A stretch of 64,000 bases of DNA, taken from positions 1,186,642-1,250,641 of the forward strand of contig NZ_HG964937.1 of the NCBI RefSeq assembly GCF_000613245.1, read 5' to 3'. Below are positions 51,101 through 60,692 of this stretch, in pieces. The notes under the pieces were generated by a model that searched no databases, was not told the origin of the DNA, and was given only the letters and a program-made list of their open reading frames with translations. The stretch comes from Mycobacterium asiaticum DSM 44297 (lineage in GTDB: Bacteria > Actinomycetota > Actinomycetes > Mycobacteriales > Mycobacteriaceae). A program made the position numbers and the translations under genes. Positions within the stretch are counted from its first letter, which is position 1. Each line of letters begins with the position of its first letter.

Positions 51101-52121
51101 CGAGGTCGGCTGCACGGTGGTCGACGAGCTGACTCTTCGGTCGCCGTTGATGCTTCCCGCGTCGGGATCGGTTGCGGTGCAAGTGGTCGTGGGCTCCCCC
51201 GTCTCGGAAGCCGTGCAAGAGAGCGACCAGCGCAGCGTGTCGATTTACTCACACGCCGACGTCGACGGTGCTTCGGCGTGGGTGTTGCACGCCGAGGGGA
51301 CGCTGAGTTCCGGGACGGCCGAACCGGCGGCCGATCTGTCGGTGTGGCCTCCGGCGGGCGCCGTCGCCGTCGACCTGACGGGCGGCTACGAGCGGCTGGC
51401 CGAGCACGGCTACGGATACGGCCCTGCCTTCCGCGGGCTGACCGCATTGTGGTCACGCGGCGAGGAGTTGTTCGCCGAGGTGCGGTTGCCGGAATCGGCT
51501 GGCGGCACCGGCGGATTCGGGATGCACCCCGCCCTGCTGGACGCCGCCCTGCATGCGGCGGTGTTGGCCAACCCTGAGGCGGAGCTGGCGTTACCGTTCT
51601 CCTGGCAGGGTGTGTCGCTGCACGCCGCGGGCGCGTCGACGGTGCGGGCGCGGATCGCGCCGGCCGGGAATGCGGCGGTCTCCGTTGAGCTGGCCGACGG
51701 TCTGGGCTTGCCGGTTCTTTCGGTCGCCGCCATGGTGGCCCGGCCGGTGACCGAGCAGCGGTTGCGGGCCGCGATTTCCGGGGCCGGTCCCGACCGGCTG
51801 TTCGAACTGGTGTGGTCGCCGGCCACATCCACGAGCGGGCAGCCGACGCCCCATGAGATTTTCACTTCCGTTGCCACCGAAGATGATCCGGTTACCGCGA
51901 CCTACGAACGCGCGCACCGGGCGCTGGCCGCGGTGCAATCGTGGCTGGCCGACCAGGATTCGGGGCAGGGTGTGCTGGTGGCTCGCCACCCGCGGCGCCA
52001 TGGCGCTGCCCGGCGAGGACGTCACCGATCTGGCGGGAGCGGCCGTCTGGGGTCTGCTGCGCTCGGCGCAGACCGAGCACCCGGGCCGATTGGTTCTGGT
52101 CGATTCCGATGCGCCCATTGA
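48162..52121 (+). CDS. pks12: Mycoketide synthase Pks12, 5' fragment (module 1 KS-AT-DH)
   Basis: The frame encodes 1319 residues. An N-terminal docking helix (MADQLQHATEALRKALVQVE) leads into KS (48270-49530; Cys203 in VDTACSSSLVA, then EGHGTGTTLGDPIEA and KSNMGHTQAAAG), AT (49830-50690; Ser650 in GHSQGEIAA, with YASH predicting methylmalonyl-CoA), and DH (50920-51760; DHAVSGMVVFPG). It should run on into ER, KR and ACP, but after VQSWLADQDSGQGVLVA (near 51983) the frame is lost and ~45 unrelated residues precede the stop. In M. tuberculosis Pks12 (Rv2048c, over 4,100 residues) is one polypeptide making the mycoketide chain of mannosyl phosphomycoketides. Confidence 0.9.
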   Translation: MADQLQHATEALRKALVQVERLKRTNRALLERSSEPIAIVGMSCRFPGGVDSPDGLWQMVADGRDVIAEFPTDRGWDVGSLFDPDPDSPHKTYANTGGFVDGVADFDPAFFGIAPSEALAMDPQHRMLLELSWEALERAGIDPGGLRGSATGVFAGIIAQGYGMFAEEIEGYRLTGMTSSVASGRVSYVLGLEGPAVSVDTACSSSLVALHMAVQSLRTGECDLALAGGATVNATPTVFVEFSRHRGLAPDGRCKAYAGAADGVGWSEGGAMLVVERLSDARRLGHPVLAVVRGSAVNQDGASNGLTAPNGPSQQRVVRAALANAGLTAADVDVVEGHGTGTTLGDPIEAQALLATYGQDRNQPLWLGSIKSNMGHTQAAAGVAGVIKMVQAMRHELLPATLHVDVPSPHVDWSAGSVELLAQARPWTTESGRSRRAAVSSFGISGTNAHVIIESVPADEPVQSRPAPAVVPWVISAKSASALAGQAARLVKHLRARPELDMADVAWTLAGRTTFEHRAVVVGADRERLLTGLDELAAGELSELSELVRGTARPAGKTVFVFPGQGSQWIGMGVELLDTATVFAEQIEACAEAFAEFVDWSLIEVLRGAPGAPGLDRVDVVQPVLFAVMVSLAELWKSVGVRPDAVIGHSQGEIAAAYVAGALSLRDAAKVVTLRSKLLTGLAGPGGMVSIACGVDRARELLAPFGNRIDIAAVNGRSAVVVSGEGAALDELIRVCTEQELRVRRIDVDYASHSAEVEAIRADLEQALAGIEPASTRTAFFSTVTGKRLDTAGLDAEYWYRNIRQPVQLDQAVRSACEQGYRVFVESSPHPALIAGIEDTVTDCLGGDAEPVVIPTLGREDGGLRRFLSSAAAAFVAGVTVDWHVPVAGGRLVDLPTYAFDKRRFWLSGEGAGADASGLGLAASEHALLRAVVELPASGGVVLTGRLSASAQGWLADHAVSGMVVFPGTGFVELAIRAGDEVGCTVVDELTLRSPLMLPASGSVAVQVVVGSPVSEAVQESDQRSVSIYSHADVDGASAWVLHAEGTLSSGTAEPAADLSVWPPAGAVAVDLTGGYERLAEHGYGYGPAFRGLTALWSRGEELFAEVRLPESAGGTGGFGMHPALLDAALHAAVLANPEAELALPFSWQGVSLHAAGASTVRARIAPAGNAAVSVELADGLGLPVLSVAAMVARPVTEQRLRAAISGAGPDRLFELVWSPATSTSGQPTPHEIFTSVATEDDPVTATYERAHRALAAVQSWLADQDSGQGVLVARHPRRHGAARRGRHRSGGSGRLGSAALGADRAPGPIGSGRFRCAH

Positions 52122-52431
52122 TGATTCGGCGGCTGCGACGGCGCTGGCGGTCGGCGAGCCGCAGGTGTTGTTGCGGGGCGGCCAAGCCTATACGCCGCGG
52201 GTGCGGGCCAGCCGCGCCGTCGATGGCATCCTGGAACCGCCGGGCGACGGGCCGTGGCGGTTGGGCCTGAGCAGCGCCGGCACCTTTGAAAACCTGCGCC
52301 TGGAGCCGGTTCCCGGCGGCGAGGCGCCGTTGCAAACCCGGCCACGTCCGGGGTCGCGCTGCGCGCCATCGCGGCCAACTTCCGCGACATCATGATCACG
52401 CTGGGCATGTTCACCCACGAAAGCCCTGCTT
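51984..52431 (+). other. pks12: Cluster of four frame changes inside pks12 (start of module 1 ER)
   Basis: Comparison with the homologous stretch of module 2 (58050-58530) shows four net +1 changes. They are about 4 extra bases (TCGC) at 51983-51987, an extra A at 52336, an extra G near 52352, and one extra T (or two missing bases) near 52431. Between them the ER-region protein reads cleanly in each successive frame: TRGAMALPGEDVTDLAG, then PGHVR, then VALRAIAANFRDIMITLG, then GGEGAGVVVEIGPGV. Removing them restores one frame of about 4,167 residues. Clustering in 450 bp suggests local sequence or assembly error, but real decay cannot be excluded. Confidence 0.85.
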
Positions 52432-52449
52432 GGCGGCGAGGGCGCCGGC

Positions 52450-55400
52450 GTGGTCGTCGAGATCGGACCCGGCGTAACCGAATTCGCCGTCGGCGACTCG
52501 GTATATGGATTCTTCCCCGACACCAGCGGCACCCTGGTGCCCGGCGACATCCGGCTGCTGTTGCCGATGCCCTCGGACTGGACCTACGCCGAAGCCGCCG
52601 CCATTTCCGCGGTGTTCACCACGGCATGGTTTGCGTTCATCGACCTTGCCGCCGCCAAGCCGGGACAGCGGGTGCTGATCCACGCAGCCGCGGGCGGCGT
52701 CGGCATGGCAGCGACCCAGCTGGCCCGCCACCTCGGTCTGGAGGTGTTCGGCACCGCCAGTAAGGGCAAGTGGGACACGTTGCGGGCCATGGGCTTCGAC
52801 GACGACCACATCGCCGACTCGCGCAGCCTGGAATTCGAGGACAAGTTCCGCACCGTCACCAACGGCGCGGGTATGGATATCGTGCTGGACTCGCTGGCCG
52901 GCGAATTCGTCGATGCCTCCCTACGGCTGGTCGCCCCCGGCGGGGTGTTCCTGGAGATGGGCAAGACCGATATCCGCGATCCCGGGGCGATCGCCCAGGA
53001 GTACCCCGGAGTGCGCTACCGCGCCTTCGACCTTTTCGAGCCCGGCCGTCCTCGCATGCACCAGTACATGCTTGATCTCGCCGAGCTTTTCGACGCCGGT
53101 GTGCTGCGGCCATTGCCGGTGACCACCTTCGACATTCGGCGGGCACCGGCCGCGCTGCGGTACCTGAGCCAGGCGCGCCACATCGGCAAGGTCGTCATGA
53201 TGCTGCCGGACGCCTGGGCGCACGGCACCGTCCTGATCACCGGTGGCACCGGGATGGCCGGTTCGGCGTTGGCGCGACATGTGGTGGCGCAGCACGGAGT
53301 GCGCCATCTGCTGTTGCTCAGCCGCCGGGGCCCGGACGCTCCTGGCGCCGCGGAGTTGACCGCGGAATTGGAGGCCGCCGGAGCGCAGGTGCAGATCGTC
53401 GCGTGCGACGCCTCGGACCGGCCGGCGCTGGCGAAGGTCATCGCCGACATTCCGCTGCAGCGGCCGCTGTCGGCGGTCATCCACGCGGCCGGGGTGCTTG
53501 ACGACGCGGTTGTGACGTCACTGACACCGGAGCGGATCGACGCGGTGCTGCGGGCCAAGGTGGACGCGGCCTGGAACCTGCATGAGCTGACCAGAGACCT
53601 GAATGTGTCTGCCTTCGTGATGTTTTCGTCGATGGCCGGGCTGGTGGGCTCGTCCGGACAGGGCAACTATTCGGCGGCCAACTGCTTCCTCGACGCGCTG
53701 GCCGCGCACCGGCGCGCGCAGCGCCTGCCGGCGATGTCGCTCGGCTGGGGGTTGTGGGATCAGGCCAGCGCGATGACCGGCGGCCTGGACGCCGCCGACC
53801 TGGCCCGGCTGGGTCGCGAGGGTGTGCTGGCGTTGTCGTCGCAGGAAGCGCTGGAACTGTTCGATACCGCACTGATCGTCGACGAGCCGTTTTTGGCCCC
53901 CGCCCGGATCGACCTGGCCGCGCTGCGGGCGCACGCGGTGGCGGTGCCGCCGATGTTCCGTGATCTGGTCACCGGCCCCGGCCGCCGCCAGGTCGACGAA
54001 TCGCTTGCCGCGGCGAAGTCGAAAACGGCACTCGCGCACCGGCTGCAGGGACTGACCGAAGCCGAACAGCATGCCGTCCTGCTGGACCTGGTGCGATCGC
54101 ACATCGCCACCGTGCTGGGTAACATCGCGCCGGAAGCCATCGACCCCGACAAGGCATTCCAGGACTTGGGCTTCGACTCCCTGACCGCCGTCGAGATGCG
54201 CAACCGCCTGAAAACGGCCACCGGGCTGTCGCTTTCGCCGACCCTCATCTTCGACTACCCGACGCCCAACGGTCTGGCCTGCTATATCCGCACCGAGCTC
54301 GCCGGCATGCCGCAGGAGATCAAGCACGCACCCGCGGTCCGCACCACCGGTGACGACGCGATCGCCATCGTGGGTATGTCGTGCCGCTACCCCGGTGGGG
54401 TGACCTCACCGGAAGACTTGTGGGACATGGTGTTCCAGGGCCGCGACGTGCTGTCGGAATTTCCGACCGATCGCGGCTGGGACCTGGCCGGCCTGTACAA
54501 CGCCGACCCGGACGTGCCGGGCACCTGCTACACCCGTACCGGTGGCTTCGTGGACGGTGTGGCCGACTTCGACCCGGCTTTCTTCGGGATCGCGCCGAGC
54601 GAGGCGCTGGCCATGGACCCGCAGCAGCGCATGTACCTCGAATTGTCCTGGGAGGCGCTGGAACGCGCCGGGATCGACCCGGGCGCGCTGCGCGGCAGCG
54701 CCACCGGCGTATTTGCCGGTGTGTACACCCAGGGCTACGGCATCGGGGCCGCGCAGCCGGCGGAGGGTTTCCGGTTGACCGGGCAGTCCTCGAGCGTGGC
54801 CTCCGGCCGGGTGGCGTACGTGCTGGGGCTGGAGGGACCGGCGGTGTCGGTGGATACCGCGTGCTCGTCGTCGCTGGTGGCGTTGCACATGGCGGTGCAG
54901 TCGCTGCGGTCGGGGGAGTGCGATCTGGCGCTGGCCGGCGGTGTCACCGTCAACGCCACACCGGACATCTTCGTCGAGTTCAGCCGCATGCGTGGCTTGT
55001 CACCCGACGGGCGGTGCAAGGCGTTCGCCGGGGCGGCCGACGGCACCGGGTTTGCCGAGGGCGGCGGAATGCTGGTGGTGGAACGACTTTCCGACGCGCA
55101 GCGACTGGGGCATCCGGTGCTGGCGTTGGTGCGGGGTTCGGCGATCAACCAGGACGGCGCGTCCAACGGGCTGACCGCACCGAACGGGCCCTCGCAGCAG
55201 CGGGTGGTTCGAGCGGCGCTGGCCAACGCCGGCTTGGGCCCGGCCGATGTCGATGTCGTCGAAGGGCACGGCACCGGAACAACTTTGGGCGACCCCATCG
55301 AGGCGCAGGCGCTGCTGGCCACCTACGGCCGTGGGCGGACCGAGCCGCTGTGGCTCGGCTCGATCAAGTCCAACATGGGTCACACCCAGGCCGCGGCCGG

Positions 55401-58400
55401 TGTAGCCGGGGTGATCAAGATGGTCCAGGCGATGCGCCACGAGGTGCTCCCGGCCACCTTGCACGTTGACGCACCGAGCCCGCACGTGGATTGGTCCATC
55501 GGGGCGGTGTCGCTGCTGACCGAATCCCGGCCGTGGCTCGCGCAAGCCGGTCCCCGTCGTGCCGGGGTGTCCTCTTTCGGGATCAGTGGTACCAACGCGC
55601 ACGTGATCATCGAGTCGGTTCCGGCAACCCCGGCAATCGAGCCGGCCGAACCCGAGCCGGCGGTGCTGCCCTGGGTGGTCTCGGCCAAGACACCCTCGGC
55701 GCTGCAGGCCCAGGCGGCGCGGTTGTCCGAATACCTTGGCGGCCGCGTCGAATTGGGGCTCGCCGACATCGGCTGGACGCTGGCCGGCCGGTCCTCCTTC
55801 GAGCATCGGGCCGTTATCGTGGGGTCCGACCGGGAGCAATTGCTGGCCGGATTGGACGAGCTGACCGCCAGCGAAGTCGGCGAAGTCATTCGTGGCGTGG
55901 CGCAGCCCGGGGGCAAGACGGTCTTCGTCTTTCCCGGGCAGGGCTCCCAATTGCTGGGCATGGGCAAGGAATTGCACGCCCGGTATCCGGTCTTCGCCGA
56001 GGCGTTCGACGCCGTCGTCGCGGAACTGGACCGCCACCTGCTGCGCCCGCTGCGCGAGGTGATTTGGGGCAGCGGCGAAAACCTGTTGAATACCACGGAA
56101 TTCGCTCAGCCCGCGCTGTTCGCCGTCGAGGTCGCGCTGTTCCGGCTGCTCGAGTCCTGGGACGTGCGGCCCGACTTCCTGATGGGGCACTCGGTCGGCG
56201 AGCTGTCCGCGGCGCATGTCGCCGGGGTGCTGTCGCTGCAGAACGCCGCTGTTCTAGTCGCCGCCCGCGGCCGCTTCATGCAGCGACTGGATGCCGGCGG
56301 CGCGATGGTCGCGGTGCAGGCGACTGAGGAAGAGGTCCGCCCGCTGCTGGGACCCGAGGTCAGCATCGCCGCTGTCAACGGTCCATCGTCCGTGGTGCTT
56401 TCGGGAGACGAGGAGTCGGTGCGCTCGGTGGCCGACGGCCTGCGCGCGCAGGGCCGCCGCATCCACCAACTGGCCGTGTCACACGCCTTCCACTCGCCGC
56501 TGATGGACCCAATGGTCGACGAGTTCGGTGCGGTCGCGGCGGGGCTGCCGGTCGGGCAGCCCACCATCCCGGTGATCTCGAACCTGACCGGGCAACTGGC
56601 CGGCGCCGACTTCGGCTCGGCGGAATACTGGAAACGCCATGTGCGGGAACCGGTCCGGTTCGCCGACAGCATTCGGTTCGCGCAGGCAGCCGGCGCGATC
56701 CGATTCGTCGAGGTCGGCCCAAGCGGCGGCCTGACCGCCTCCATTGACGAGTCGCTGCCCGACGTCGCAGTCACCACGGTCTGCGCGCTGCGCAAAGACC
56801 GCCCGGAGCCCACCACCTTGATCACGGCGCTGGCCCAGGCCTTCGTGACGGGTGCGCAGGTGAACTGGCGGTCGGTGCTGGCGCCGGCGAACTTCGTCGA
56901 GCTCCCGACGTATGCCTTTGAACGACGGAGATTCTGGCTGTCCAGCGACGGCGGTGCCGTCGACGCCGAAGGACTCGGTCAGGCCGCCGGAGAGCACCCA
57001 TTGCTGGGCGCCGTCGTGGACCTGCCCTCCTCCGGCGGTGTGGTGCTGACCGGCCGGTTGTCCGCCGCTCGGCATGCCTGGTTGAAGGACCACGCCGTGG
57101 GCGGAGTGGTGATCTTCCCGGGCGCCGGCTTCGTCGAGTTGGCCATCCGGGCCGGCGACGAGGTCGGCTGCGCGGTGGTCGACGAGTTGACACTGGCGGC
57201 GCCGCTGGTTCTGCCCGAATCGGGTTCGGTGGCCGTGCAGGTTGTGGTGGACGCCGCCGACGAATCCGGGTCCCGCGCGGTCTCGGTGTACTCGCGGGCC
57301 GACTCCGGCCGCAACTGGCTGTTGCACGCCGAGGGTTCGGTGAGTTCGGCGGCTGCGCAGCCCGGTACGGATCTGTCCGGCTGGCCACCGGCGGGCGCAC
57401 AACCGGTCGACGTGTCCGGAATCTACGAACGGTTGGCGGAGCGCGGGTATGGCTACGGCCCGGCGTTCCAGGGCCTGACCGCGATGTGGCGCCGCGGCGA
57501 CGACCTGTTCGCCGAGGTCGCCCTGCCGGCCGTGCCGGGATTGTCGCCCACGGGCTTCGGCGTGCACCCGGCGGTGCTGGATGCCGCGCTGCACGCCATC
57601 ATCGCCGGCCAAGAAGCCGGCCAAGAAGCCGGCCCAGCAGCCGACCCAGATAAAGCCGGCGGTGTGCTGGTTCCCTTTGCCTGGCAAGGTGTTTCGCTGC
57701 ATGCAGCGGGTGCTTCGGCGGTGCGGGCCCGGATCACCCGCACCGGCCCGTCGTCGGTATCGGTGGAACTGACCGACGCGCTCGGGTTGCCGGTGTTGTC
57801 CGTGGCGTCGATGGTGGCCCGCCCGGTCTCCGAGCAGCAGCTCAAGGCAGCGCTGTCGGGTTCGGCCGGTGACCGGCTGTTCGACGTGGTCTGGTCGCCG
57901 GCGCCGGCCGCGTCGGCTGGCGGCACACCACCGCATCAGCTCTACGAGTCCGAACCGTTTGCCGAGGACACTCTGGCCGGCGTGCACGCCGCCACCCACC
58001 GGGCGTTGCAGATCGTTCAATCCTGGCTGAGCGAGCACGATTCGGGCGTGCTGCTGGTCGCCACGCGCGGCGCGATGGCGGGTCCGGGTGAGAGTGTCAC
58101 CGACCTGGCCGGCGCGGCGGTGTGGGGTTTGGTGCGTTCGGCACAGACGGAACATCCCGGCCGGATCGTGCTGGTGGACACTGACGTGTCGATCGGCGAC
58201 GACGAGGCCGCGGCGGTGCTGGCGGTGGGCGAGCCGCAGGTGTTGTTGCGCCACGGTGTGACGCACATTGCCCGGGTCCACGGCAGCCGCGCGGTGCGCG
58301 GCCTGCTGGTGCCGCCTGGCGACGGTCCGTGGCGACTGGGCATGAGCACCGCGGGCACGTTCGAGAACCTGCGCATGGAGCCGATTCCCGGCGCGGCCGA

Positions 58401-60672
58401 TGAGTTGGCGCCACGCAACGTGCGCGTCGCGACCAGCGCCATGGCCGCCAACTTCCGCGACGTCATGATCGCACTGGGGCTCTACCCCGACGAGGACGCC
58501 GCCATGGGTGTCGAGGCCGCCGGAACGGTCCTCGAAACGGGTCCCGCGGCAAGCTGTTTCGCGGTGGGTGACCGGGTCACCGGGTTGTTCCCGGAAGGCA
58601 CCGGCGCCGTCGCCGTCACCGACGAGCGGCTGCTGATCAGGATCCCGTCGGACTGGTCAGACGTCGAGGCGGCCACCGCCCCGGTCGTTTTCGCGACGGC
58701 CTACTACGCGCTGACGGCCCTGGCTGACATCCAGCCCGGCCAGCGGCTACTGGTGCACGCGGCCACCGGCGGCGTGGGCATGGCCGCGGTGCAGCTGGCC
58801 CGGCACCTGGGCGCGGAGGTGTTCGCCACCGCCAGCAAGGGCAAGTGGGACACCCTGCGCCGCCTCGGCTTCGACGACGACCACATCGCCGACTCGCGCA
58901 GCGTGGAGTTCGAGGACAAGTTCCGCACGGCCACCGGCGGCCGGGGCGTGGACGTGGTGCTGGACTCGCTGGCCGGCGAATTCGTCGACGCCTCACTGCG
59001 ATTGGTCGCGCCCGGCGGGGTGTTCCTGGAGATGGGCAAGACCGACATCCGCGACCCGGAAAAGGTGGCGCAACAACACGCCGGGGTGCTCTACCGCGCC
59101 TTCGACCTGTTCGAAGCCGGACCCGACCACATCCAGCGGATGCTCGCCGAACTGACCGCACTGTTCGAGGCCGGGGTGCTGCGGCCGCTGCCGGCCACGA
59201 CGTTCGACGTGCGACGCGCGGCGGCGGCACTGCGCTACCTCAGCCAGGCCCGCCACGTCGGCAAGGTCGTCATGACGGTGCCGCCCGCGCTGAGCGCCGG
59301 GCCCGCCGGTGACGGACGCAGCGGTTTGGGCGGCGGCACCGTCCTGATCACCGGCGGTACCGGCATGGCGGGTTCAGCTTTGGCTCGGCACGTGGTCACC
59401 CGGCACCGAGCGCCGAACGTGGTACTGGTGAGCCGACGCGGCCCGGATGCGCCGGGCGCGACGGAGCTGACCGCTGAGTTGACCGGCGCCGGCGCACAGG
59501 TACAGGTGGTGGCCTGTGACGCCGCGGATCGCGAGGCAATGGCGAAGGTGATCGCCGGCATCCCCGAACGGTATCCGCTGACTGCCGTGATCCACGCGGC
59601 CGGCACCCTGGACGATGCCGTGGTCACGTCGTTGACGCCGGAACGGGTCGATGCGGCGTTGCGGGCCAAGGCCGATGCCGCGTGGAATCTGCACGAGCTC
59701 ACCCGCGAGCTGAATCTGCATGCGTTCGTGCTGTTTTCGTCGATTGCCGGGTTGGCGGGCGCCTCGGGCCAGGCCAACTATGCGGCGGGCAATTCGTTCC
59801 TGGACGCGCTGGCGGTGTACCGGCAGGCGCAGGGTCTGCCGGCCATCTCGCTGGGCTGGGGACTCTGGGATCAGGCCAGCAACATGACCGAAGGGCTGGC
59901 GGCGGCGGATCTGGCCCGGTTCGCCCGCGACGGGATCGTGGCGATGTCCTCGGAGGAGGCGCTGGAGCTGCTCGACACCGCGCTGATCGTCGATGAGCCG
60001 TTCCTGCTGCCCGCGCACATCGACCTCGTCGCACTGCGGGCGAAGTTCGACGCCGGCACCCTGCCGCCGATGTTCGTCGACCTGATCAACGCACCGGCGC
60101 GGCGTCAGGTAGACGATTCGCTGGCCGCGGCCAAATCGAAGTCTGCGCTGCTGCAACGCCTTGACGGTCTGCCCGAGGACGAGCAGCAGGCGATCCTGCT
60201 GGATCTCGTCCGCTCCCACATCGCCACGGTGCTGGGCAACACCACGCCCGAAGCGATCGATCCCGATCGGGCATTCCAGGAGTTGGGCTTCGACTCGCTG
60301 ACCGCCGTCGAGATGCGCAACCGGCTCAAGGCCGCGACCGGGCTGGCGCTGTCGCCGACGCTGATTTTCGACTACCCCAACTCGGCGGCGCTGGCCGGCT
60401 ACTTCCACCAGGAGCTCGTCGGCGCCGAGCGCCCGGTTGCGCAACCGGCGGCACCCGGCGAAGAGGAACTGCGGCGCGTCGTCGCGTCCATTCCGGTCAA
60501 GCGGCTGCGGCAGGCCGGCGTGCTGGACGTGCTGCTGGCGTTGGCCAACGAAAAGGACGGCGAACTTAACGGTGCCCATGGCGCGTCGCAGTCCGAACCC
60601 GACGCCAAAGACATCGCGGACATGGACCTCGACGACCTGGTCAACGCGGCGTTCCTGAACGACGATGAGTGA
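52450..60672 (+). CDS. pks12: Mycoketide synthase Pks12, 3' fragment (module 1 ER-KR-ACP plus complete module 2)
   Basis: The frame encodes 2740 residues, opening at GTG 52450 inside the ER domain, so this is not a natural start. Domains follow: ER rest (HAAAGGVGMAATQLARHLG), KR (53215-53870; TVLITGGTGMAGSALARHV and GNYSAANCFLDA), and ACP (54060-54310; LGFDSLTAVEMRN). Module 2 is KS (54360-55620; DTACSSS), AT (55920-56780; GHSVGELSA with HAFH predicting malonyl-CoA), DH (56985-57840; DHAVGGVVIFPG), ER (58320-59280), KR (59335-59990) and ACP (60170-60420). A C-terminal docking segment follows (IPVKRLRQAGVLDVLLALANE to MDLDDLVNAAFLNDDE). Both modules are fully reducing; alternating methylmalonyl and malonyl ATs fit a mycoketide with methyls on every second unit. 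No thioesterase is present, as in the family. Confidence 0.9.
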   Translation: MVVEIGPGVTEFAVGDSVYGFFPDTSGTLVPGDIRLLLPMPSDWTYAEAAAISAVFTTAWFAFIDLAAAKPGQRVLIHAAAGGVGMAATQLARHLGLEVFGTASKGKWDTLRAMGFDDDHIADSRSLEFEDKFRTVTNGAGMDIVLDSLAGEFVDASLRLVAPGGVFLEMGKTDIRDPGAIAQEYPGVRYRAFDLFEPGRPRMHQYMLDLAELFDAGVLRPLPVTTFDIRRAPAALRYLSQARHIGKVVMMLPDAWAHGTVLITGGTGMAGSALARHVVAQHGVRHLLLLSRRGPDAPGAAELTAELEAAGAQVQIVACDASDRPALAKVIADIPLQRPLSAVIHAAGVLDDAVVTSLTPERIDAVLRAKVDAAWNLHELTRDLNVSAFVMFSSMAGLVGSSGQGNYSAANCFLDALAAHRRAQRLPAMSLGWGLWDQASAMTGGLDAADLARLGREGVLALSSQEALELFDTALIVDEPFLAPARIDLAALRAHAVAVPPMFRDLVTGPGRRQVDESLAAAKSKTALAHRLQGLTEAEQHAVLLDLVRSHIATVLGNIAPEAIDPDKAFQDLGFDSLTAVEMRNRLKTATGLSLSPTLIFDYPTPNGLACYIRTELAGMPQEIKHAPAVRTTGDDAIAIVGMSCRYPGGVTSPEDLWDMVFQGRDVLSEFPTDRGWDLAGLYNADPDVPGTCYTRTGGFVDGVADFDPAFFGIAPSEALAMDPQQRMYLELSWEALERAGIDPGALRGSATGVFAGVYTQGYGIGAAQPAEGFRLTGQSSSVASGRVAYVLGLEGPAVSVDTACSSSLVALHMAVQSLRSGECDLALAGGVTVNATPDIFVEFSRMRGLSPDGRCKAFAGAADGTGFAEGGGMLVVERLSDAQRLGHPVLALVRGSAINQDGASNGLTAPNGPSQQRVVRAALANAGLGPADVDVVEGHGTGTTLGDPIEAQALLATYGRGRTEPLWLGSIKSNMGHTQAAAGVAGVIKMVQAMRHEVLPATLHVDAPSPHVDWSIGAVSLLTESRPWLAQAGPRRAGVSSFGISGTNAHVIIESVPATPAIEPAEPEPAVLPWVVSAKTPSALQAQAARLSEYLGGRVELGLADIGWTLAGRSSFEHRAVIVGSDREQLLAGLDELTASEVGEVIRGVAQPGGKTVFVFPGQGSQLLGMGKELHARYPVFAEAFDAVVAELDRHLLRPLREVIWGSGENLLNTTEFAQPALFAVEVALFRLLESWDVRPDFLMGHSVGELSAAHVAGVLSLQNAAVLVAARGRFMQRLDAGGAMVAVQATEEEVRPLLGPEVSIAAVNGPSSVVLSGDEESVRSVADGLRAQGRRIHQLAVSHAFHSPLMDPMVDEFGAVAAGLPVGQPTIPVISNLTGQLAGADFGSAEYWKRHVREPVRFADSIRFAQAAGAIRFVEVGPSGGLTASIDESLPDVAVTTVCALRKDRPEPTTLITALAQAFVTGAQVNWRSVLAPANFVELPTYAFERRRFWLSSDGGAVDAEGLGQAAGEHPLLGAVVDLPSSGGVVLTGRLSAARHAWLKDHAVGGVVIFPGAGFVELAIRAGDEVGCAVVDELTLAAPLVLPESGSVAVQVVVDAADESGSRAVSVYSRADSGRNWLLHAEGSVSSAAAQPGTDLSGWPPAGAQPVDVSGIYERLAERGYGYGPAFQGLTAMWRRGDDLFAEVALPAVPGLSPTGFGVHPAVLDAALHAIIAGQEAGQEAGPAADPDKAGGVLVPFAWQGVSLHAAGASAVRARITRTGPSSVSVELTDALGLPVLSVASMVARPVSEQQLKAALSGSAGDRLFDVVWSPAPAASAGGTPPHQLYESEPFAEDTLAGVHAATHRALQIVQSWLSEHDSGVLLVATRGAMAGPGESVTDLAGAAVWGLVRSAQTEHPGRIVLVDTDVSIGDDEAAAVLAVGEPQVLLRHGVTHIARVHGSRAVRGLLVPPGDGPWRLGMSTAGTFENLRMEPIPGAADELAPRNVRVATSAMAANFRDVMIALGLYPDEDAAMGVEAAGTVLETGPAASCFAVGDRVTGLFPEGTGAVAVTDERLLIRIPSDWSDVEAATAPVVFATAYYALTALADIQPGQRLLVHAATGGVGMAAVQLARHLGAEVFATASKGKWDTLRRLGFDDDHIADSRSVEFEDKFRTATGGRGVDVVLDSLAGEFVDASLRLVAPGGVFLEMGKTDIRDPEKVAQQHAGVLYRAFDLFEAGPDHIQRMLAELTALFEAGVLRPLPATTFDVRRAAAALRYLSQARHVGKVVMTVPPALSAGPAGDGRSGLGGGTVLITGGTGMAGSALARHVVTRHRAPNVVLVSRRGPDAPGATELTAELTGAGAQVQVVACDAADREAMAKVIAGIPERYPLTAVIHAAGTLDDAVVTSLTPERVDAALRAKADAAWNLHELTRELNLHAFVLFSSIAGLAGASGQANYAAGNSFLDALAVYRQAQGLPAISLGWGLWDQASNMTEGLAAADLARFARDGIVAMSSEEALELLDTALIVDEPFLLPAHIDLVALRAKFDAGTLPPMFVDLINAPARRQVDDSLAAAKSKSALLQRLDGLPEDEQQAILLDLVRSHIATVLGNTTPEAIDPDRAFQELGFDSLTAVEMRNRLKAATGLALSPTLIFDYPNSAALAGYFHQELVGAERPVAQPAAPGEEELRRVVASIPVKRLRQAGVLDVLLALANEKDGELNGAHGASQSEPDAKDIADMDLDDLVNAAFLNDDE
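57604..57639 (+). repeat. Three 12-bp tandem units in the module 2 DH region of pks12
   Basis: GCCGGCCAAGAA occurs twice exactly and then as GCCGGCCCAGCA. It encodes AGQEAGQEAGPA, an insertion between DH segments that is absent at the corresponding place in module 1. Confidence 0.6.
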
Positions 60673-60692
60673 GTGCGTGCGGTGAGTAACCA

